This document shows, one piece after another, positions 12,471 to 23,647 of a DNA stretch of 64,000 bases. This DNA is from Lingula anatina (lineage: Eukaryota > Brachiopoda > Lingulata > Lingulida > Lingulidae). The stretch covers positions 75,682 to 139,681 of the forward strand of contig NW_019775433.1 of the NCBI RefSeq assembly GCF_001039355.2, in the 5' to 3' direction. The translations under genes were made by a program, and so were the position numbers. The notes under the pieces are model-generated. The model was not told the origin of the DNA. It saw only the letters and a program-made list of their open reading frames with translations, and made no database searches. Position 1 is the first letter of the stretch, and each line of letters begins with the position of its first letter.

Positions 12471-15400
12471 GATTGAATACATATGTATAATATCTACCCA
12501 TTAGTCAATTATTTTGAAATAAGGCATAGGTATTCGATCACATTTCCATTTTAGGTTTAGTAATAATAAATGCCATTGTGTTTGATTTGATTTAGCGCTG
12601 ACGTGTTATGTAATCGTGTGATGAAAAGGTCTATTGATAGACCACGATATTGGAAATCCTTAGTGTACAATACGCGAGCAAAACAATTGATTCACTGCAA
12701 CAATTAGTTGTCAAGATAGGTGCTCAGACGATTGTGAATTAAAATATGAACTTTTCACATTATTGGGTAAATAACGCGCACAGGTTTAAATGATGGCGTA
12801 TTGCATATTTCCTGTCTGAAAAGCCATGATCTATTTTAACTTGAAAGTTAAAGTCTATTACTCTATATGCCACTGTAGACCCTCCTCAAAAATTAGAAAA
12901 ATTGGCCGCAACTTGGATTTGCCGCCGACTTAGAAAAAAATTAATAATCGTTAAGTATAACGAAGTTCTTACACTACACATCTGAAATAAATTTGAACTG
13001 CATTTTAAATATATAAGGTTTCCACATGCCGACGGCTCTGCCGCCAACCACTGCTGCCTCATTTTACGCTGTCGGGAGTCTAGGGCACCAACAAAGACTA
13101 CGACCATCACCCACCAGTTCAATGGCAGACCATCAGATTATGGTGTTAACCTTTTGAAATTCAGTCTATAAAAATCGCTGAAGGGGGGGGGGGTGACTAT
13201 TATAGATTGGTCAACATTTATAGCATTGCAATACTAAGCACAATATTATTACTTATTTTTCTTTGTTGTGGTAACCTCCTTCAGAATCGTTTGGGTGCGA
13301 AAAGGAGCGTTTCCTTAGTCTATTTCTTAACATGAACAGGAATTTATGGAATCGATTTCTAATTTTATAAATCCTGATGTCATACGTGTTAAAGACGTTT
13401 CAACAGCAGGTTTGCTGAGTAATGGCAGTGATGATTTGTCAGGGCTTGGTCAGCGTGGCAAATAACGATGACGTAATAATGACGTAAAACGTAATTATAC
13501 GCCAGTATAGGCTAATTATTATACCCTATAAACACTTGAAGAGAGTAATACCGATATCCGTCTAGTACTTACAGCCTTATTAGTAGTTTTGATTCCAAAA
13601 GTAAGATGATATAACGCAAGTAATGGCTGGTTACATAAAATGATGCAGGCCCCCTAGTACGGAAATGAAGTCACGGCAAGTAACACAGACGTCACAAATC
13701 ATATACTGTAAGCTAGAAAAGGCAAAACGATATCTTGTGAAAACGGTGCAGGAAATGGGAGCACATATACCTCTTATAGAATTCTTTCTCTGAAAGCACC
13801 TTAACTGGCCTTCGAGGGAAATATGCAAAATAACATTTCACATTATTTTGTTAAATACTGTGCCCCGTTTTATACATGTAAAGAGGGGTTAACTAGTGTT
13901 GAGCACCCTATAAGCTAACCAGTGAATAAATTCTGTAAATTCATATTAAGAAAACGATATCTAAATTGTGTTGTAAAAAGTAATTTAAAAACCGGGTAAC
14001 TAAACGGCGTTTTGACATTTTAACCAGCCTTTGGTAGCCTTGAAAGACTTACAGTAACAAAATCAAGGACCCTCCTGGGAACGTATAAATCTAAACGTCT
14101 GTTTTAGAGATTTCATCATTGGTTATGGCTAAACGTCCTTTATTTACAAACGGTCACTTGGTTAAGGGTTTTCTAAGTTGAACACGGGATTTAAACTGGG
14201 CGCAGAATTTTAGCACTGTAACTTTACTGAAAGGTCTTCTCTACAAACCCTTTATCTAGTCTGTTCTATTCAGAAATGTGTTAATACATCCGACTGAAAA
14301 AAATTGCGAATTGATCAGTTGACGTCCTGATGAAACCTGTCCAAGTCAATCAATATTAGATAAATACAGATATGCTCAAGTTTTGTCTGTGATATGACAT
14401 AACAACAAAACATAATAAGATTTACTATCCTTAATTTTCGTTCATTAATGTAGGTCCTCCACATGTTCCAACTTTCGTCTACGTAAACGTCAGTCAATCC
14501 ACGTCCCTGGAGGTCACGTGGGCACCGGGGTTTAGCGGTGGTTTCATTCAGGTCGTCACTTTGGAGTTCAAGCACCAGGGCGCCGCAGACAGTAACTACT
14601 CCACAGTGGTCAGCGTGGTGGACCCTGGGTACCTTCAAAACGTCACTACAACCATACCGGGCCTTCAATCAGGCCTGACGTATACTTTAAGGCTGACCAC
14701 GGTGACCAATAGACCACTGGGCCTCAATAATAAGACCATCACGGTGGACGCAACCACTTTCAGCAGAGGTATTTCATTGTAATATATTTTTCATTATAAA
14801 ATATTATAAAATTTTAAATGCTGGAGAGTTATAGCTTAGAATATATATTTTTTACAACATAGAGGTACATATAGTGGATAAAGAAGATGTAAGAAGCAAA
14901 GTAGTATTGTCCATCAAGATTTGCAAAATACTTAATAATAAAGCGAATATTAATTACTATTTTGACACTCTCTATATGAGGCCCATTGACAACTCATATT
15001 TTCGTTGTATTCGTTTTACTATGAAGGGGCCCTGAGCCAGGTTTTGCAGTTTGGTCCACCTGACCAACACACCTGTCATAAGGACTTAATGCAAATACCT
15101 ATGTGACGACTTGCATGTTTTTGTTTCGGTATTTAAAACATGTCGTGTGTCAGGGTCACTAATGTATCAGCCATCTTACCCGCCTTGTATATTCTTACAA
15201 AGTGTCAATACTTTAAGGATCATAATGGCTGACGTCTCTTATTCATGTAACCCCTAAATTCTGGACTTCCGATTGATCGTTGTAATGTATTCATTACTTA
15301 ACCCTTCAAGGGCGCACATGCGTGAGAAGGTAAAGTAGGACTTTTTTCTGAATGAAATAAGCAGAAGACGAACGGAAGCTAAGTCTTTTATACCACAACA

Positions 15401-17256
15401 ACACACTGTCATCACAGTATACTTCAAATGCTCAGTAATCGAGAATTTTACAGGAGCCTATACTTGCGACAGACTAAAGGAAGACGGCTTGAGCAGCGGG
15501 TACCATGACATCGATGTAGACGGTCCTGGTGGAGTGAGCCCTTTCCAGGTGGAATGTGACATGACCTTTGACCCCCCACTGACCATTGTCCACCATGATA
15601 TTGAAGGTCGAAGCAGCCAACTTGGGCCTGGTCACGGAGGCTATACTTACAGAGATCTGGCGTATTCTACTGCTTCTATGGACCAGATGACTGCCTTACT
15701 GAATGTGTCCGGCCACTGTCACCAATACCGACAAATAGAGTGTCACGGACTAGGAAGTAAGCACAATGTAAACGGTTACTAAATTTTAATTTGGCTGTGG
15801 AATATTTTTACCACGTGCGTAATCTTAGCAAAAATGTTGTCATAAATCTTTTAAATTATTCTTACGATTAATATAAATCCAAACTTGTACGTTGTCTTTG
15901 ATGTCTTGATATTAGATACCTGTATGATAACGATAAATATAATTTCTATTGTAGATCCTGGATCAGGCACTGATCATTCTGATCGTACTGGAGTATACAG
16001 TTATTGGGGTGCTTACTTCCCTGGAGGATCCCCTGTCTCCAGGTGTCTGTGTGGGAAATATTCCGCATGTGAAAACGGACGAGGTAAGGATTTTATCTTA
16101 ACTCTTACAAAATTTTTCTCTAAACCATATAAATTGCACTTGGTGTAATTTGGTTTATCATGTGTTTGGATTGTGGTGATACATGTCCAGTTTCAGCTAT
16201 CTTAACACTATATACAGATGATATAAGATATTTCTGGAATATCAAGCTGCATATGAGTATTGCCAAGTGAAAAAACAGTGAAATTCAAATAAAACAGTGC
16301 CTCCACACTAAAATGTACAAGCAAATGGAATACATAATTACGTGTTCCCTGTCTGTGTGCTAGAAGCAGCAGGCGATACGAGTGGCTTATCGATCGTTTC
16401 TTCCCATCAGGAAAGTCTACGTCATCTCCGAACACACGTACAATGTTATGAAGAGATATTGTTTAACGGTTTGCATGGTTTCCCTGTGCCTCGGCTTTAA
16501 ATAGTACGCACAATTGAGTTTAAGTTCACGACGCATTTCTTTTGATGCGCAATTGCATTTCCTATTTCGAGGTCACCCAGTTACATGTAATGATAGGCAA
16601 AATATTAACATCGTGTATGTTTCCTATTTATTTTCACAATCTATATTTATATCAGGCGATTGCAGCTGTGCACAAAACGACGCCGTATGGAGGAATGATT
16701 CCGGGTACCTTCAGGAAAAGAATATTCTCCCCATTGTGCAGACTAGAATTAACGATATTGATGGCGGTGATGAAATGGGTTTTGAAACACTGGGGCCATT
16801 GGTCTGTACCTCCTGGGTGGAAGGTGAGATTGTAGAAGCCAATACAACACATTACTGTACATTACTTATCAACATTCGTATCAGTATTCGCTAATTGATT
16901 GCAGTTTATACATTATTGTTTAGGGAATAGGTCCAATAAATGACAGAAGTAAAATATTCTTTATATCTTTCTGACAATGCAATATGAGTTCAACAGCGAT
17001 GGATTGTATGACAAACGTCTCATTAAAGTCGTATAAATAAAGAGAATAGTATTTTGTAATCTGATAACGAATCTTTACATAATACCCCATCATAGTATTG
17101 ATCAATAAGTTTTCCATTTTATGAAAAGTGAAAGTAACTAGTGAATTGAACAATAACGGAGATTGTCCACACGTTGTTAAAAAAAATTCTCGGTTCTCTT
17201 TGTCTTATTTCCCTCTCTTTTCTTTTTATGTCTTATCTTTCTATTTTGCAATGTCC

Positions 17257-17328
<72 letters not shown>

Positions 17329-18061
17329 TTATTAATGTCTAAATTATATTTTTCTGTCACAGGTTGAGTGCAACCGCTGATGATGCAGAACAGTTTCATG
17401 CCCAGTTCATCTCTCTCGGTACCTTTAACACACGGTAACTGCTCTCTTAATGGTCTTAATTTAACTCTCTAGGTGTAGAGCGTCCCCTGGGGATGCAGAG
17501 CAACTTCATACCCAGTTCCTCTCTCTCGGCATCAACAACGCATGGTCATTGTCCCATCAATTATGGAAGAATTGGTAGTTCTAATGGATGGTGTGGCAAT
17601 ACCATGGACACAAACCAATGGTACCAAATAGACCTGGGAAAGACGATGAATATTACCAAAGTTGCAACAACGGTATGACATATATCTTTAGTCCAACAGT
17701 GTCTTGCAGGGCTGAGGGGTGAGATAATTAAGACACTAGATTCATTTGATGTTAACTGAACACTGTTTGACTAAAGATATGTATTACATCCGGGCGATAA
17801 TACCCTGTATGTTACATTATAAGATAGATATCGCACGGTGACGGTGTATCATTAGACATATACGCACCGGGAGAAAGCACTCTCCTTTCGCCGAAAAACA
17901 CCCCCTAAAACCAAATATAGCCTGTATATCCACTGTCACGTAACAATTGTTTTGTCCATTTCATTGGCTGTTCCACTTGTTTGTCAATCTATGGCCTTTC
18001 TACTGTTTAAACTTTAACATGGCATATAACCATTAACCGATGTAACGTGGACAATTTGAAC

Positions 18062-18101
<40 letters not shown>

Positions 18102-21100
18102 AGGTATATCTTTATCCTTCACACATTTAAACTAATTACAGGGACGCCAGTCATCAAATCAGTACGTGAGGACGTACAAGCTGCTGTTGTCGAATGACGG
18201 GTCCAATTTTGATTGTTACACAAAGGCAGATGGTTCGTGTAAGGTAAAAGGACTGATGACTTTTATATAGTATGTTCCAGTGGAAAAAACACCACTTTAA
18301 ATTTGTACATTTGAATCTATAAGTGCATGTACGTCGCATACTATGTAATGTCTGGGTAAATTGTCAATTGTGACAAAAATTGCGATTCCAAATTCTCTTT
18401 TGCGTTATTCTTTAAGGCTTTTTACAATCTTGGATACGTATTGTTCAAGAACACGAAGATACAACACGGCCTAATAAGATGTCTCTGGCAAATAAGATAG
18501 GGTACAATTGAATATATGGCTTGTGGACTAGCATTCTTGGTTAGGGAGGCACACATGACTGTTAAGCCAAGCAGAATAGAGGACTATAAAATACTGAGTA
18601 TATGTTGCATACACGTGTACTGTACGTGGTTATACATATCATGTTGACACCATTTTAAATAACCATAATTTCATTGATTATCACGATAATTATATGGATT
18701 ATAGTAATTATATGCCTCTGATTTTAGATATTCCAAGGCAACTGGGATGACAGTACCATCCGTAGTAACTATATAAAACCTGCCGCCGTGGGCCGATATA
18801 TACGGTTCAATCCCCAAACATGGCACAGCCACATGAGTGCCAGGTTTGAAGTATACGGCTTTGAGACAGGTGAGTGTACATACAAACGGTTTCCCTTAAC
18901 TGTCTGTTTAAATACTACTCTTCCATACAGAAAATGGCGTCTTCTGTATTTAAACGTAGGGCATTTCCAACAGGGCTCTTTGTCATCAACTCTGGACAGT
19001 GCTATCATTACGGCATTAAAAGGTGCTCCTACACTCAACAATTTAAATTATAGACAATCACAGAGATTCTTAAGTGATTCGCAAAGTATGATAAATAACC
19101 AGGCCACTTTATATCACAGGTTACACCAACACCAGCCAGTACAATGAAGGCCATTCCGTCTCTCTGTCCTGTCCTACTGGGACCTGGATAGACATTCTAG
19201 ATGCGTTCTACGGAGTGGAGAGTATTGGCTGCAGGGCAGATCAGAGAGCTACTATAAAAGCCGTCAAGAACTTGTGTCAGCAGCGCACTAGCTGCTCAGT
19301 CACTTCAAGTAATGGAGTGTTTGGTGATCCGTGTGTAGGACCAACGAAATACTTGTGGATAACACACAAATGTGTATGTAAGTATAAACTGGAAAAGTTC
19401 AAATATTACATCTATTACAATTATCGTAACCTGCAATATTATCAATATTATGGTGACCATCTTTACTGATGGAGACAAGGAATGCCAAAGAAATGTAAGC
19501 ACCCTCTCTCTGTGAATGCCCCCTCCCCCTCTTGTGCAATACTACTTCTCCCCCCCCCCCACCCTTCATGCTGTACAGTTCTAATGTTTTATTCCAATAT
19601 AATGTTTTTTAAAGGAGGTGGGCTCTGCTCCTTTCCACAGTCCACCTGTAATTAAACAGATTTTATTTTATTATAACGTGTGTCTTCTGAATTCTATAAA
19701 CGTAAATGACCTGTTTAAGGAATCCTAATTTAAAGAGTACTTGTATGATATGGGCATTCAATAAAAAAATCACATTTGTGCTGCAATATTTCAGCCATTC
19801 TGAGCTCCTGCTACGAATATTACAAGCATGGATTTCGGTACAGCGGTTACTTTGAAATTGACCCTGACGGAGCTAACGATGGTGTAGGGCCTTTCATGGT
19901 GGAATGTAACATGACTTCATCGCCCCCTGGGAAGACAATTATACACCATAGTAGAGATGAGACCGAGTCCAGTCAAATCTCAGTCAGTTAGTTATTATTA
20001 CGTTTGGATTTTAGGGTATAAACGATAAGAAATAAATTAATACCATAATATTCAAAGCGACAAAATAAATCTTGTCATTAATGTTATTCTATATAAGCAT
20101 AGATATAGACAAATCCATCCACAAAGCTGAGGAATATGTGTGACTTATCATTTCAGGGCTACAGGTCCTGAGAAAGTCGGAGCTAAACCTTTACTTACTG
20201 TTTTACCTTTTCTATAATCACATGCTATATAAAAAAAGATTCAATCCCACAGTCAACATTGTTACCATCTTGCCAATGACAAACACTGGCTTTCGCGGTC
20301 AAAACAAGATTAAGTAGTCTCTTAGGCTCCATTCAGATTAGGGGACTAACTAGTCCGAGGGTCACATATGGCCGACCCACTTGAATACTTCCCCACGGGA
20401 TATCTATTCAGTGTCTATTAGCGGATTAGACGGAAAGCTTTGTAGTAAATCCCCTATTCTGAATGGGGCCCTAGAATTTAAGTGTTGAGTCGATTCTGTT
20501 TTAAAGCGATATATTTGCCATAGGGATACGAGTCCTGTGGAAGTTGGAGCCAAACCTTGACATATCACGGCATAGACGTTTCCAGCCAGATGGGTCCGTT
20601 TGTAGAGACAGTGGCCACCTGCTCCCAGTATGCCAAGTTCCGATGTAGTGGAGCGTCTGGCGTTGGTTCATGCAACTATGCTCAGGATAGAAGTAAGAAC
20701 GGAGAGAGAGAGAGAAAGAGAGAGAGAAAGAGATGGTCAAGTGTTTATCTGAGCACATATAAATACTCGAACATACCTGTATCATTGATAATTTTGGTGT
20801 GACTTAATTGCTAAACCAAATACCGAATTCTGTATTGTAAAAGAAATTTACTTTTTCACTTTGATTCCACTGCATTTCATTCATATAGGTGGCACAACGA
20901 TCGGTTATTGGGCCGGCGGAAATAGCGTCAATAAATGTTCATGTGGAATCGCCGGAACCTGTGTTGGTAAGGTCAAAATAGCGAGTGAACCATGGCCGTG
21001 TTTCTATTGTTTACTTACAATTTAACCGGTATAATGGACCCCTTTATGTTGCATTTTACAATTGACCGTTATGATTCGTTTTAAAATTAGCTTAAATTTT

Positions 21101-23647
21101 TATTATTTCGCAGATTGTTTTCTCCTATCCTACATATGTGTTTCATTAATTGTCCAGAACAATAAACATTTAGGAATGGAAATACGTCGTTATACAGAAT
21201 GTTTTCTATTACTGAGGCATTTGTTGTCAATACATGTATGCGTTTCGAAGTCTGTTTATTTTTTGCCTCAATACCATGACTAGTATATCATACACAACAC
21301 ACTACTCTTCCACTAGATGGCAGGACTGATTGTAACTGTAACAAGAACGACTACGTGGTCCGAACAGATGAGGGGTATTTTACTGACAAGTCCTTACTTC
21401 CGGTTAAAACATTCCTTGCCGGTGACACTGGAGATGCCAATGAATATGGCTACTACACTATTGGTCCCTTAGAATGTGAACCAGGTGAGATAATTCAAAT
21501 TACGTAATGGTTTTATAATTAAATCGTCTATCGTGTTTGGTCTATCGTCTATTGTGTCACAACTTTTATATTTAATGTGGTGCAAGTTTTGAAATTATAT
21601 GAATTTATCTTAATGTTGCTTGTCGGACGTTTGAAAAAATTTACTGCTGTGCAATTTGTGAGTAAAAAATATATCTTCTTATGTTGCTAATTTCTTTTAT
21701 TTATTTCCCAATACCAAATAACAATAACCAAATAACCAAGATGACATTACAACAACAAATCAATACCAGCCATATTTACAGAATGAATGTTTCTGTTTTC
21801 AGCTTTACCTTCGTGCACAGAATGGAGACGGTTCAACAGCACTAGCGGCCTCTATTGGATTGACCCAGATGGCGGTGGAGGTGTGGCCGCTTTCGAGGTG
21901 TATTGTGATATGTCAACGACACCACCCACTGTAACCTTTCACCATGATTATGAAGACAGGACCCACGTCAGCGGCTACGATGGAGCTTATTCGTACTCCA
22001 TATCGGTGACATACAGAAGTGAGTAGAATTATGAGGTATTCAAAAACGGAATTCTTAACATTTAAAGTGCTTCAAAAATATGCTTATCATATCATCTGAA
22101 AATCATCTGCTCAATATATTTTAAAATGGTATTCTGTGCAAAACATGTTGACAACATATCTATCACAGAATTCCATTATTTAAGATAAAATCTGGCATTT
22201 AGGTTAATGTAAGTTTCAAATCCCTTTATACAGATTACCATAGCATTGGGTGCTGGACAGATTCTAATCCTAGAGCCATTGCCACGCTGGAAGGTTCGGA
22301 CTCAAATCTAGATGGCGCTTACAGTACAAGAAGCAACCCAATATACAAATGTTACCTAGCGGCCAAGTCTCGCGGCTACACGTATTTTGCTGTCCAGGAT
22401 GGCGGCTGGTGCGCCTCTACTGCTACTGCTGGCGACACCTATGATAAATATGGACCTTCAAGTGCCTGTAACAGTGACGGAGAGGGAGGGGGGATGGCCA
22501 ATGAAGTTTACAAAATCGTTGAAGGTATGCAGTTAAGTAGACTTGTACCGTACCAGTTGTGTATTGTTCAGTTTGTTATTGTATCGTTCACTTTGCTCTG
22601 TTCATAATCACAGACCACACTATAAATTGATTAAAAACCTTTGGATACTTTTAAGTTTTGGTTTTGCATGTACGTTAGTTAAGTTATATTACCCATGCGA
22701 AACCTTTCAGATAAAAATCGATTAACAGTTTGCTTCTGAACTCACTGGTATTCTCACAAAGCATCTATACAATCCAATTATCAATGAAGCGTAAGATTTA
22801 AAACCGGCATTTCTTTCAGAATTTAGTGGCTAAGTCTGGTACGTATTTGACCAAATTATCAGACCGGTCAATAAAATAACTGACTTTGAATTGTGCTAAT
22901 ATCAACAGAATTATATCAATTTTCCCCTTTTCCTTAAATGATATTTTAAATTGCGAGGTGTCTATCGCTGAATATGTATTTCAATTCAGTACTCTTAAAT
23001 AAATGTAATTTTTCACCTCAGCGACTACTGACCAAGTGGCGGCTTACGTGGATTACGTCGGAACAAGCTGTTCACAGTATATAAAATACGAATGCTACAA
23101 TTCCCTCATAAACGGCTACGGGGGCTGGTACGATCGACATGGACAAATGGCGCCATTTTGGGGCGGAGGAGATCCAGACGGCACCTCTATCAACTGCGCA
23201 TGCGCACAAGATGGATCGTGTTCTGTGGCTACGAATAGTAAGTACAAAATAAAAGTAGATGACATGCGAGTGCTTGTCTAAATATTAGATTCACATTTTG
23301 TCTAAGTCGTATTTATAAAAGGGCCCAGTTTCACGTAATAACACTTTCATAAAGCACATTAACGTACATAATTAATGTACATTTTAATATAGTATTCTGT
23401 TTGTAGATGATCATTTTCTCGCTTGTTTTTTTTTTTTTTGTTATTTTAAGGAGATGTAAAAGGAGCGATAAACACGTAAATGCTATTTTCAGATTGTAAC
23501 TGCGACCAAAATGACAACGTTTGGCGGTCAGACGAAGGATACATCACGGAGTCAAGTTATCTGCCGATATCTATGTTTAAATTTGGCGACACTGGTGGCG
23601 GAGAAGACGGCTATCATACAGTGGGGCCTTTGATATGCCAAGAATAG
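11428..23647 (+). CDS. Gene 2: secreted PAN-FN3-FReD-F5/8C-SUEL-FReD-FReD mosaic protein, complete
   Basis: Complete 17-exon gene, 1144 residues. Exons: 11428-11764, 14454-14768, 15454-15756, 15955-16083, 16656-16823, 17473-17672, 18142-18243, 18728-18869, 19120-19377, 19795-19982, 20524-20692, 20889-20966, 21317-21484, 21803-22018, 22234-22524, 23022-23237, 23493-23647 (TAG). All junctions are AG/GT and the lengths sum to an intact frame. Residues: signal peptide about 1-23, PAN/apple to 112, FN3 113-217, CNTNAP-type fibrinogen-like domain 218-417, F5/8 type C 418-565, SUEL lectin 566-651, second fibrinogen-like domain 652-852, third 853-1144 with a nested WSC-like module at 925-1021. The start is the first ATG before a hydrophobic stretch (IVFCLCFVFHLTCG). 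No C-terminal membrane segment. Module borders are phase-1 introns. Likely an extracellular carbohydrate or cell-surface binding protein; this is inferred from domains only. Confidence 0.9.
11774..11818. repeat. (ATTT)n microsatellite
   Basis: Starts about 10 bases after the donor of gene 2 exon 1. It is missing at the equivalent place in gene 3 (25268). Confidence 0.95.
14454..14768 (+). CDS. Exon 2: fibronectin type III domain (gene 2)
   Basis: Residues 113-217. A symmetric phase 1-1 exon of 315 bases encoding one FN3 fold: proline-rich start (GPPHVP), B-strand tryptophan in LEVTWAPG, and the late motif GLQSGLTYTLRL. Counterparts: 27950-28264 (gene 3) and 39583-39892 (gene 4, frame-shifted). 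FN3 here joins the PAN head to the first fibrinogen-like domain. Several NxT/NxS sequons suggest glycosylation. Confidence 0.85.
15454..16823 (+). CDS. Exons 3-5: CNTNAP-type fibrinogen-like domain 1 (gene 2)
   Basis: Residues 218-417 in exons 15454-15756, 15955-16083 and 16656-16823. It begins with the fibrinogen-like signature GYHDIDVDG...PFQVECDM, then HHDIEGR, SMDQMTALLNVSGHCHQYRQIEC, a YWG...PGG segment with CLCGKYSAC, and the cysteine-rich tail CSCAQNDAVW...GPLVC. This matches, in order, the domain between laminin-G repeats in contactin-associated proteins and neurexin IV, rather than ordinary fibrinogen gamma domains. In this copy the first half is a single exon. Gene 3 counterparts: 28964-29266, 29459-29587, 30074-30241. 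Gene 4: 41638-41931, 42425-42553, 43001-43168. Confidence 0.8.
17363..17450 (+). pseudogene. Ghost copy of exon 6 (gene 2)
   Basis: After a polypyrimidine-like stretch and CACAG, the sequence resembles the start of the discoidin exon that begins 110 bases further on (gatgcagaacagtttcatgc, ccagttcatctctctcgg). It opens with an in-frame stop (GGT TGA) and has indels. It is a decayed tandem exon duplicate. Confidence 0.7.
17473..18869 (+). CDS. Exons 6-8: F5/8 type C (discoidin) domain (gene 2)
   Basis: Residues 418-565 in exons 17473-17672, 18142-18243 and 18728-18869, joined by phase-0 introns. Discoidin landmarks are clear: RPLGMQS near the start, W-C-x(6)-NQWYQIDLGK, VATTGRQSSNQYV, YKLLLSNDGSNF, then NWDDSTIRSNYIKP, GRYIRFNPQTW and the terminal RFEVYGFE. 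This fold binds phospholipid, collagen or sugar in other proteins through hypervariable loops. Gene 1: 625-824, 1393-1494, 2274-2415. Gene 3: 30878-31077, 31474-31575, 32027-32168. Gene 4: 43497-43687, 44317-44418, 44729-44867. Confidence 0.9.
18063..18100. repeat. (TTA)n microsatellite
   Basis: In intron 6 of gene 2, with a shorter version in gene 3 at about 31408-31430, just upstream of exon 7. Confidence 0.95.
19120..19377 (+). CDS. Exon 9: SUEL / rhamnose-binding lectin domain (gene 2)
   Basis: Residues 566-651 in a single symmetric phase 1-1 exon. Recognised by SVSLSCPTGTWIDILDAFYG, CRADQRATIKAV, C-x-VTSSNGVFGDPCVG and KYLWITHKC, the SUEL/Gal_Lectin pattern. Of the three motifs usually listed for rhamnose-binding lectins (YGR, DPC, KYL), DPC and KYL are kept; the arginine of YGR is valine here. 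Counterparts: 4295-4552 (gene 1, YGL), 32392-32649 (gene 3, YGV), 45410-45667 and its assembly duplicate 47161-47418 (gene 4, FGK). Confidence 0.9.
19795..21484 (+). CDS. Exons 10-13: CNTNAP-type fibrinogen-like domain 2 (gene 2)
   Basis: Residues 652-852 in exons 19795-19982, 20524-20692, 20889-20966 and 21317-21484. Signatures: CYEYYKHGFRYSGYFEIDPDG, PFMVECNM, HHSRDE, then CGSWSQTLTYHGID, CSQYAKFRC, GYWAGGNSVNKCSCGIAGTC and DCNCNKNDYVVRTDEGYF...GPLECEP. The domain is split into four exons, with a phase-0 intron between its first two parts, unlike copy 1 (three exons). The donor after 19982 is gtcagt in genes 2 and 3 but gtaagt in gene 1. Gene 2 reads ECNM where the paralogues read ECDM. Confidence 0.8.
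20157..20205 (+). pseudogene. Ghost copy of exon 11 start (gene 2)
   Basis: TTTCAG is followed by ggctacaggtcctgagaaag and agctaaacctttactta, a decayed match to the start of exon 11 at 20524. It has an in-frame stop. Confidence 0.6.
20326..20471. mobile_element. MITE in gene 2 intron 10 with terminal inverted repeats
   Basis: The ends are inverted repeats (left gctccattcagattagggg, right ccccTATTCTGAATGGGGCC in inverse). They are flanked by TAG at 20323-20325 and 20472-20474. Gene 3 has the empty site (ctcttggaattt near 33580), so this is a clean insertion with a probable 3-bp target duplication. That fits a Harbinger-like element, though the family is not proven. Confidence 0.75.
21803..23647 (+). 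CDS. Exons 14-17: fibrinogen-like domain 3 with nested WSC-like module (gene 2)
   Basis: Residues 853-1144. Exon 14 (21803-22018) gives the first part (LYWIDPDGGGGVAAFEVYCDM, HHDYEDRTHV). Exon 15 (22234-22524) is a separate 97-residue module: YHSIGCWTD, RAIATLEG, CYLAAKSRGYTYFAVQ, GGWCAS, TYDKYGPS, resembling WSC-like repeats. Exon 16 (23022-23237) resumes the fibrinogen-like fold (CSQYIKYEC, WGGGDPDG, CACAQDGSC). Exon 17 (23493-23647) supplies the terminal CNCDQNDNVWRSDEGYI...GPLIC. Exon 15 is a phase 1-1 exon placed inside the domain. It is present in genes 1 (7740-8030) and 3 (35334-35624) and absent from gene 4. Confidence 0.8.
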
